Source of the DNA: Halorubrum saccharovorum DSM 1137 | Lineage (GTDB): Archaea > Halobacteriota > Halobacteria > Halobacteriales > Haloferacaceae | NCBI RefSeq assembly: GCF_000337915.1 | Contig: NZ_AOJE01000057.1 | Location: 230,216-279,133, forward strand | Length of the DNA stretch: 48,918 bases | Reading direction: 5' to 3' | In this document: positions 43,384-48,918 of the stretch, piece by piece | How the letters are laid out: each line of letters opens with the position of its first letter | How positions within the stretch are numbered: the first letter of the stretch is position 1 | Made by a program: the position numbers and the translations under genes | The notes under the pieces: model-generated | What the model was told of the DNA's origin: nothing | The model's input: the letters and a program-made list of their open reading frames with translations, nothing else | Databases searched by the model: none

Positions 43384-46300
43384 TCACATGAAGGAGCCGA
43401 GTCCGGTCTGTTCCTGTCCCGTCTTGACCTCCTCCCACGACATCCCGAGCGCCTCGATGACGCGCTCGATCGGTCCCTGGAGCGTCTTGTCCAGCATCTT
43501 CTCCCAGTCGACGTCGAACTCCTCGGGGACCTGGTCGGCGTACTCGAAGCAGATCACGTCCGGATCGCGTTTGAACTCCCCGTAGAGGTGATCGCGCTGC
43601 GGATCGAGTCCCTTCTCCTCCTCCATCCGCGTCCAGAAGTCCGGGTGGACCTTCTCGATGTAGAGCCGCTTCGGCTTCGACCCGCTGCCGAAGTTGGTCC
43701 CGAGCATGAGGTTGGCGTACTTCGCCCCGCGCACCTGCGCGGTCGGCGTCTCGTAGGCGTCGAGCTTCTTCCCGATCCCGCCGGGGATCCCGATCTCGTC
43801 GAGATCCATCTCGCCGTCGAGCACGCGGGCGATGACGTCAACGAGGTACGCCTTCACCTCCTCTAAGTCCTCGTCGATGTCGTCGCCCGTGACGATCGTC
43901 TCGATGACGTTCTGCTGGACCTCCTTCGTGATCTGTGCGATGTCCGAGCGCTTGTACTCGAACCCGGTGATGTCGATGTCGTCGACGTCTTTCCCCTCCT
44001 TCCAGATGATGTGGCCGGCGTACCGCTTCTTCTTGCCCGCCTGGAAGAACCGCCGGTAGAGCTTCTCGAACTCGATCTGGAAGCGGTGGAAATCCGCGTT
44101 TAACTCCTCGCGCGCGAAGTCGTCGTAGCGCTCGTTGATGTGGTCCTCTATCTCGAAGGAGGTATCGATCGCCTCCTCCTTCGACATGTCAGATAACGAT
44201 AACATGACGCTGTCGGTGTCTCCATACGCAACTTGATAATTTAGTTCTTCGGCGGCTTCCTCTGTAAAGTCGATGACCTCCCGCCCGGTCGCCGTGACGG
44301 CCGCAGCGCCCTCTTTGTCGTAGAGGCGGAACCGATCCCATCCCGTCACGCCGTATAGCGACTGTCCGACGAACTGGAACTTTCCGTTCCGCCCCGCGAG
44401 GAGCGTGTGGTTATCTTCGACGGTCACGCAGTAGACCCCGTCTTCCGCCTCGCTCCGAGCTCCGCCCCGATGCATCCGGAGCGTGTTCTTCGCGTCTTCC
44501 GTGACGTATATCCGCCAGCTCCCGTTGTCGCGGTTGTAGCTCGCGGTGAGCCCGAGGTGGGCACACAGCCGGAGCACGTCGTCACGGAGCCGGTCGCTGG
44601 AGGTCGTGTACCGCCACGATCCCGACTGTCGATCCCCATCGCCGTCGATCAGCGTTTCCAAGAAGCGGCGCTTCTGTGTCCGGGTCGCATCGAACACGAT
44701 GTCCGGAATCCGTTTCTCGAAACTGTCGCCGCCGCAGATCTCTCGGAGCAGATCTCCGAGAAGCCCCGACGTGAACTGATACGCGCGGTCGTCGACGTAG
44801 CAGTCGAACCCCATCCCGTTGAGCAGCTCGCCGATGCTCGCGTGATGGCCGCCTCCGTCGACGATGGCGTTCTGTGCGATCTTTACCGTCGTCGCGGAGC
44901 TCCGGTGATTCTCACCGAACGTCTTCTCCTCTGAGGTGTACACGCTTCCTTCGGTGACGTACCACGCGAGCAGATCGAGGAAGTCGTCGCCGTCGAACGT
45001 CCGCGGGATCCACTTTCGACCGGACTCGCGGTGAACGAAGCTCGTCTCACACACCGATTCGACGTACTCGCGGTGCTCCTCGAACTCCGAGGCCGTGAAG
45101 ACGTATCCGGTCTGACCGACATCCGCCTTCGGAACGCGTCGCGGCGTCCAGCCGAGTTCGGCGGTGAACGTGTGGTCGTGGACGCTCGGTCGGACCCACA
45201 CCTCGTACTCCCCGTCGACGAGTTCGGTCAGATCGACCTCGTCGATCCGTTCGCCGTCCGGTCCATCCCAATCGTGGGGCAGTTCGTAGTTCGTCGCCCG
45301 GTCCAGGTCGCCCGCCTCCACGAAACTGTACCCGTCTTCGGTGATCCCGTTCGTCTCGTTCTTCCGGACGAGCATCCGGTGGTTCGGCGTCACCCGGAAG
45401 TCGATCTTCGACGTTTCGATGTCGACGAGTTCGTCCCGGTAGTCCGGGTACGCGTGGGTCTCTTCGACGGTCTTCACCTCCATCTCCTCCGTATCGGGAT
45501 CGAGCGAATACACGGCGTCGCCGACCTCCAAGTCCGTAATCGACCGAACGCCGTCCGGGGTTACGACCTCGGTATCGGGCGTGAAGCAGTTCATAATAAC
45601 CTTGACAGCTCCCTGCTGTCGGTCGTACTGCTCGTAGGGTTCGGTGCCGGGATCGTGATCGTTCCGGAGCGCCTTCTTCTCCTCGCGCTCGGTGAGGAGC
45701 TCGTCGACCATCTCGCGCATGATCCCGTCCGGCTCCTTCCGGAAGTGCGTCCCGTTGGGCGCGACGTACGTCTCGCCGTCGTACTCCGCGGGGTCGACCT
45801 TCGTCTCCGGGCCGGCGTTGATCGTCACCATGCACATCGGGTAGAGGCTCTTCAGGTCCTGGACCGTCACCATCTCTTTGACGCCGGTGATCGGGTCGAA
45901 GACGGCGCCGCCCTCGAACTCTTCCGATTCCTGTTGGCCCTTCGTCGGGAGCGCGAACTTCCCGAACGCCTTGTGGAGGACGTACATGTCGACGGTGTCG
46001 CCGGGTGTCGGCGCGTCCTCGATCTTGCAGCCGACGAAGGTGCGCACCTCGTCCCAGAAGGCGATCACGTCCTGCTTCCGGTCGATCTCGACGCACAGCT
46101 CCACGTCGCGGATGCTGTACTCCAGCAGGCGTTCGGGGTCCTGCTCCCAGAGGTCGCCGATGTCGCCCGTGTAGCGCTCCTTGCCGACGCCGAGTTCGCG
46201 CTCGCCGACGGCGTCGAGCCGGTACGACTCCAGCTCCGTGAACATCGTGCGCTTGTAGGCGTACAGCAGGTCGAAGACGACCCGGCCCTTGATGTCGGGG

Positions 46301-47406
46301 CCGCCCCAGCCGGAGCGCCACACCTCGCCGATCCGGGAGAGCCGATCGATCGAGAGGTCGTACTGGCTCCCGTCGTCGAGCACCTCCATCCTGTCCAGAA
46401 GGTACGGTGCGTCGAAATCTTCGAAATTCCACCCCGTCATAAGATCTACGTCGGTTTCCGCGATGTACTCCACGAACGCGTCGAGCATCGCGGCCTCCTC
46501 GTCGAAGGTGCGGACTCGGAAGTCGAGCTCCTCGCCCTCGTCGACGATCCCCTCGTAGTCGGGGAGATCCTCGGGCGGCGGGATCTCGGCCTCCGGCGCG
46601 TCGTACAGCCAGACGACGTACTCGTCGTCGTAGGAGTCGTGGCTGGTGAGACAGATGATCGGCTCCTCGCCGTCCTCGGGGAAGCCGCGCCGGTCGTCCA
46701 CCTCGATGTCGAACGTGTTCACCCGCATCTCGGCGTCGACATCCGCGGGTTCGAGCATTCCCTCGTGGACCTGGATCGTCCCCTCTCCGTCGTCGAGGCG
46801 GCGCTCTTCAACGCGGATGCCGCCGTTGATCCCGTTGTCGATCAGAAAGCGGTTCGGGAAGAGGATGTCCGCCTCGAACGTCGTCGCGAAGTCGTCGCGG
46901 ATGCTCCCCACGTCGCGGGGCGTCCGGGTGACGATCCGGGTGAGCGGCTCGCCGCGGATGCTCTCGAAGGGCTCGCCGTCGGGGGTCTCCTCTCTGGTCC
47001 CGATCACCACGTCGTACTCCTCGACGGGGTTGCGGTCGAGGTCGGACGTGGGAACGTAGAAGTACGGCTCGACGCCGAGCACGCGGAGGTGTTCGACGGC
47101 GTCGTCCTCGCCGTCGACGTGTTCCGCCGGTCGCCGGCCGAACACGTGGACGACCGGGTACTCGTCGCTGCCGTACCCCTCCACGGCGTAGTCTATCTGG
47201 GTGATCATCAGGTCGACGGTCCCGGTCGACTCCGGGAACTTCGCCTCGTCGACGTCGACCACGTCGCTGACGTGTCCGCGTCCGCCGCCGGCGACGACGG
47301 CCGCCTCCTGTGCGGCCAGCTCCTCCCGTTCGGCCTCCGTGCTGTCTCCCGACTCGTCGCCCGCCTCTCCGGACGACGAGAAGTCCGACAGCCCCGACTG
47401 AGTCAT
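43384..47406 (-). CDS. polB: DNA polymerase B (PolB1) with intein
   Basis: The 1340-aa precursor contains a 409-aa intein, leaving a 931-aa family B polymerase. Exonuclease motifs are FDIEVDD (Exo I), NFEDFDAPYLLDR (Exo II) and YSIRDVELC (Exo III). Polymerase motif A is DLKSLYPM, motif B is KVIMN/SLYG (split by the intein between Asn606 and Ser1016), and motif C is YGDTDSVM. An acidic N-terminal extension of about 60 residues precedes the conserved part. The C-terminus ends QTGLGSFM, a PIP-like box for PCNA. ATG at 47406 is leaderless-spaced from a TTTTTTAG box at about 47430-47437; further upstream in-frame sequence is poor. The segment around motif C has strikingly A/T-rich codons. Confidence 0.96.
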   Translation of the reverse strand: MTQSGLSDFSSSGEAGDESGDSTEAEREELAAQEAAVVAGGGRGHVSDVVDVDEAKFPESTGTVDLMITQIDYAVEGYGSDEYPVVHVFGRRPAEHVDGEDDAVEHLRVLGVEPYFYVPTSDLDRNPVEEYDVVIGTREETPDGEPFESIRGEPLTRIVTRTPRDVGSIRDDFATTFEADILFPNRFLIDNGINGGIRVEERRLDDGEGTIQVHEGMLEPADVDAEMRVNTFDIEVDDRRGFPEDGEEPIICLTSHDSYDDEYVVWLYDAPEAEIPPPEDLPDYEGIVDEGEELDFRVRTFDEEAAMLDAFVEYIAETDVDLMTGWNFEDFDAPYLLDRMEVLDDGSQYDLSIDRLSRIGEVWRSGWGGPDIKGRVVFDLLYAYKRTMFTELESYRLDAVGERELGVGKERYTGDIGDLWEQDPERLLEYSIRDVELCVEIDRKQDVIAFWDEVRTFVGCKIEDAPTPGDTVDMYVLHKAFGKFALPTKGQQESEEFEGGAVFDPITGVKEMVTVQDLKSLYPMCMVTINAGPETKVDPAEYDGETYVAPNGTHFRKEPDGIMREMVDELLTEREEKKALRNDHDPGTEPYEQYDRQQGAVKVIMNCFTPDTEVVTPDGVRSITDLEVGDAVYSLDPDTEEMEVKTVEETHAYPDYRDELVDIETSKIDFRVTPNHRMLVRKNETNGITEDGYSFVEAGDLDRATNYELPHDWDGPDGERIDEVDLTELVDGEYEVWVRPSVHDHTFTAELGWTPRRVPKADVGQTGYVFTASEFEEHREYVESVCETSFVHRESGRKWIPRTFDGDDFLDLLAWYVTEGSVYTSEEKTFGENHRSSATTVKIAQNAIVDGGGHHASIGELLNGMGFDCYVDDRAYQFTSGLLGDLLREICGGDSFEKRIPDIVFDATRTQKRRFLETLIDGDGDRQSGSWRYTTSSDRLRDDVLRLCAHLGLTASYNRDNGSWRIYVTEDAKNTLRMHRGGARSEAEDGVYCVTVEDNHTLLAGRNGKFQFVGQSLYGVTGWDRFRLYDKEGAAAVTATGREVIDFTEEAAEELNYQVAYGDTDSVMLSLSDMSKEEAIDTSFEIEDHINERYDDFAREELNADFHRFQIEFEKLYRRFFQAGKKKRYAGHIIWKEGKDVDDIDITGFEYKRSDIAQITKEVQQNVIETIVTGDDIDEDLEEVKAYLVDVIARVLDGEMDLDEIGIPGGIGKKLDAYETPTAQVRGAKYANLMLGTNFGSGSKPKRLYIEKVHPDFWTRMEEEKGLDPQRDHLYGEFKRDPDVICFEYADQVPEEFDVDWEKMLDKTLQGPIERVIEALGMSWEEVKTGQEQTGLGSFM
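44191..44266 (-). other. A/T-rich rare-codon patch at the PolB YGDTDS motif
   Basis: Reading 5' to 3' on the coding strand this patch uses CTA, AAT, TAT, CAA, GTT, TAT, GGA, then after GDTDS TTA, TTA and TCT. These are rare in the surrounding GC-rich genes. The patch is centred on the YGDTDS codons (GGA-GAC-ACC-GAC-AGC at 44209-44223), a known intein site. No insertion is present here. Confidence 0.8.
44362..45588 (-). mobile_element. PolB intein at motif B with LAGLIDADG endonuclease motifs (409 aa)
   Basis: The intein begins at Cys607 (CFTPDTEVVTPDGVRSI, block A) and ends FQFVGQ before Ser+1 of SLYG. Block B is RVTPNHRML, and the C-terminal region has GVYCVTVEDNHTLLAGRNG (block F). Between them are two dodecapeptide motifs of a DOD homing endonuclease: LLAWYVTEGSVY (intein residues about 206-217) and FLETLIDGDGDR (about 306-320). 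The acidic residues expected for metal binding are present (E and D), so homing may be active. The C-terminus is Gly-Gln, not His-Asn. Motif B of family B polymerases is a known intein site in haloarchaea. Confidence 0.93.
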
Positions 47407-47507
47407 ACCCGTGCTTCGGCGCACCCGGCTAAAAAACTCGGCTTTCGGGTGCGGCGAGCACTCCCGCCACGGAAAGGCATATATTGTGTGACGGCATACC
47501 ACGCTCT
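47407..47507. promoter_or_regulatory. Divergent promoters of polB and a small protein gene
   Basis: CTAAAAAA on the plus strand at about 47430-47437 (TTTTTTAG on minus) is about 27 nt before the polB ATG. CATATATTG at 47479-47487 is about 26 nt before the ATG at 47508. Both genes should give leaderless mRNA. Confidence 0.65.
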
Positions 47508-47681
47508 ATGTCTTCGGACCCGCGTTCCGAACCCGAGGCGGCTCGCCCGGCCGATCGCGACGAGGTCGACGCCGAGGTGGAGGTGTACGAGGACGACGGG
47601 AACGTGGTGCTTTTCGACGCCGCGAACCCCCTCGCGTGGGTCGAGGCGAGCCGAACGGTTCGGCTGGCCGACGCGCTCTGA
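47508..47681 (+). CDS. Short conserved haloarchaeal protein
   Basis: The 57-aa acidic protein ends with VEVYEDDGNVVLFDAANPLA followed by WVEASRTVRLADAL, a pattern I recall in many short haloarchaeal hypothetical proteins. There is no membrane helix or Cys. Start ATG at 47508 is supported by a leaderless TATA box; an upstream TTG would add eight codons. It is divergent from polB. Function unknown. Confidence 0.7.
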   Translation: MSSDPRSEPEAARPADRDEVDAEVEVYEDDGNVVLFDAANPLAWVEASRTVRLADAL

Positions 47682-47799
47682 CGGCGGCCACCCCTTTCGC
47701 CCCTTTCGCCCCTTTCGCTCCGATCCCAGCCCTTCGCAGCCGCGACTCGCGGACGAACCCTGGCGGAACCCCTTTGCCCCGTCCCCGCGTACGTTCGGT

Positions 47800-48306
47800 G
47801 TGTTCAGCCTCGACGAGGACGACGAGGGCGAGGTCTCCTTCGGAGAGAGCTCCGACGCCGAGCGGGAGATGACGCCCGACATCCCGAAGGCGCCTTCGGT
47901 GAAGACGTTCGACGACGGCGGGGACTTCGAGGGCGCGAGCGATGTCGACTCGGGGACTCTCCGCGCGTTCGTCGTCGCCGTCATCTACGCCAACGCCGCC
48001 GTGCTCCTCGTCGCGCTCGGCCCGATGCTGTGGTTCTTCGAGGGGTGGTCGCGGATCGGTCCGGCCCTGTTCGTCGCGGGACTCCTCGCGGGCGTCCGGA
48101 CCTACCAGACGTACCGGTCGTGGGAGCGATCGCGGGACGCGGCGGAGCCGGAGCCCGGCGGCGACGCGGATGACGCGGATGACGCGGACGACGCAGATGA
48201 CGCGGACGACGGGTCCGCCCCCGATTCTTCCGCCACCTCCGACTCCCCCACCGGTCCCGCCGGCCCCGACGACTCCGGTACCGACGCCGAGCCCCCGGAA
48301 GCGTAA
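47800..48306 (+). CDS. Two-helix membrane protein with acidic ends
   Basis: The 168-aa protein (GTG at 47800, MFSLDEDDEGEVSFGE) has an acidic cytoplasmic-type N-region. Two close membrane helices follow (LRAFVVAVIYANAAVLLVAL, then GPMLWFFEGWSRIGPALFVA). A short basic stretch precedes an acidic tail with five 9-bp repeats encoding DAD at 48163-48207. It resembles a conserved haloarchaeal family of small membrane proteins; no function is known to me. The region 47682-47799 before it contains no recognisable promoter. Confidence 0.7.
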   Translation: MFSLDEDDEGEVSFGESSDAEREMTPDIPKAPSVKTFDDGGDFEGASDVDSGTLRAFVVAVIYANAAVLLVALGPMLWFFEGWSRIGPALFVAGLLAGVRTYQTYRSWERSRDAAEPEPGGDADDADDADDADDADDGSAPDSSATSDSPTGPAGPDDSGTDAEPPEA

Positions 48307-48333
48307 TGCCCGCGCGACCGCTGTTTCCGATCC

Positions 48334-48774
48334 ATGCAGACGGTTCGTGACGCGACCGGCGCGACGTACCTCCTCGTGAAACGCTCCGCCGACTCGAGTC
48401 GAGTGCGGGATCCGGCCACCGGTGAGGAGCGGTACGTCGACAACGACGAGCTTCGCGTCGTCGACGGCGAGTCGCCGCTCGCGACCGCGGCCTCGGGCGT
48501 TCCGGCCCCGGTCCGCCAGGCGATCGGAGCGGTCCGCGACGATCGGTCACTCGGCCTCCTCGCGGTGGTCGTCGACGAGGGGCCGATCGCCGCGATCGAC
48601 CTCCTCGACGCGGCCGACATGTGCGAGTCCGACCTCCACGGGACGATTTCGGAGTTCCGCGCGGCCGGCCTGATCGACGAGGTCGACGTCGCGGGGCGGC
48701 GCGGCTACGAGGCGACTTCGGTCGCAGTTGAAGCGATGGGGCTGTTGCGGGGCGGGTCGGAGAGCGTCGAGTGA
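48334..48774 (+). CDS. Conserved haloarchaeal protein with winged-helix-like C-domain
   Basis: The 146-aa protein has an N-terminal module MQTVRDATGATYLLVKRSAD with RVRDPATGEERYVDNDELRV, then a helical region (VPAPVRQAIGAVRDDRSLGL). The C-terminal half reads like a winged helix: LLDAADMCESDLHGTISEFR, AAGLIDEVDVAGRRGYEATS, VAVEAMGLL. It is probably a transcription-related regulator; I recall the family as a haloarchaeal DUF. The start follows 27 bp after the membrane-protein stop, so the two may be co-transcribed. Confidence 0.75.
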   Translation: MQTVRDATGATYLLVKRSADSSRVRDPATGEERYVDNDELRVVDGESPLATAASGVPAPVRQAIGAVRDDRSLGLLAVVVDEGPIAAIDLLDAADMCESDLHGTISEFRAAGLIDEVDVAGRRGYEATSVAVEAMGLLRGGSESVE

Positions 48775-48845
48775 TTCGCTTATAAGCGTAATACGGTGGC
48801 GTTCGCGCCGGTTCGCGTCCGTACCCTCGCTCGGCCGAGCGTGTG

Positions 48846-48918
48846 CCTCACGCCTCCCCAGCCTCGTCGGTGGTCCTCCGCGTCGCTCCGGACCACCGAC
48901 TCCCTCGCGGACCGCTCG
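48846..48918 (+). repeat. Interspersed hairpin element, copy 3 (truncated by window end)
   Basis: CCTCACGCCTCCCCAGCCTC is followed by GTCGGTGGTCC (48866-48876) pairing with GGACCACCGAC (48890-48900) around a 13-nt loop. The stem sequence equals copy 2, and the loop resembles copy 1. CGCTTATAAGCG at 48777-48788 upstream is a palindrome containing a TATA box, like the CGCTTATAA before copy 1. Confidence 0.8.

Noticed and set aside
45031-48306. 1091-codon open frame on the plus strand opposite polB
   Set aside because: Most of it is antisense to polB and its intein. Only its 3' part, from GTG 47800, is a real gene in that frame.
1-48918. Provirus, integrated plasmid, IS element or defence island
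   Set aside because: No integrase, transposase, attachment site, restriction or CRISPR gene was seen; gene content is core genome throughout.

Overview
This 48.9 kb window is chromosomal DNA from a haloarchaeon, most likely Halorubrum or a close relative. The evidence is high GC with strong G/C preference at third codon positions, very acidic proteins, TATA boxes placed about 26-31 nt upstream of start codons (leaderless genes), and archaeal information genes (DP2 DNA polymerase, PolB, RPA, EF-2, EF-1A, aRF1). I found no rRNA, tRNA, CRISPR array, provirus or insertion sequence. Most of the window is core genome, with a few accessory points of interest.

Layout. 1-7.5 kb: tail of a sequon-rich surface protein and a small membrane ORF, ZIP metal transporter, ThiD, DsbA/FrnE-like oxidoreductase, a PAP2 phosphatase overlapping the gene for a Tat lipoprotein of the SBP_bac_5 family, a polytopic membrane protein and a small Cys-containing protein. 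7.7-9.9 kb: rpa3-rpap3 single-strand DNA-binding pair and a ribbon-helix-helix regulator. 10.1-15.4 kb: complete 2-oxoacid dehydrogenase operon (E1alpha, E1beta, E2, E3). 15.4-19.6 kb: copper cluster (CopZ-like chaperone, Lrp-TRASH regulator, CopA ATPase). 19.6-22.2 kb: lipoprotein, small conserved genes, NifU-domain protein, PPC-domain protein. 22.2-26.3 kb: polC (DP2) with a mini-intein. 26.4-34.6 kb: zinc-ribbon protein, Eda-type aldolase, EF-2, a DUF3592-like protein, ACT protein plus homoserine dehydrogenase, EF-1A and S10, rhomboid protease. 35-38.4 kb: argS and aRF1. 38.4-43.2 kb: SufCBD Fe-S assembly operon followed on the same strand by a ferritin-like protein and a DtxR-type metal regulator. 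43.4-47.4 kb: polB with a 409-aa intein carrying LAGLIDADG motifs. 47.5 kb to the end: three small haloarchaeal conserved proteins.

Most notable observations. (1) The substrate-binding protein at 3717-5729 has its domains in circularly permuted order: the part that normally ends the family comes first, then a repeated acidic/Thr linker, then the part that normally begins it. It has no ABC permease or ATPase beside it. (2) polB has a sharply A/T-rich rare-codon patch centred on the intein-free YGDTDS motif, a known polymerase intein site, which looks like a scar of intein homing or loss. (3) A hairpin element of at least 60 bp occurs three times between genes, with compensatory changes in an 11-bp stem. 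(4) The 11-mer ACTTTGGAATC lies upstream of both the copper regulator and the copper ATPase, and is a candidate copper-response element. (5) Small upstream ORFs overlap the start codons of the oxoacid dehydrogenase and ACT-homoserine dehydrogenase operons. All functional calls come from reading the sequence and recalled family knowledge; no database search was run.
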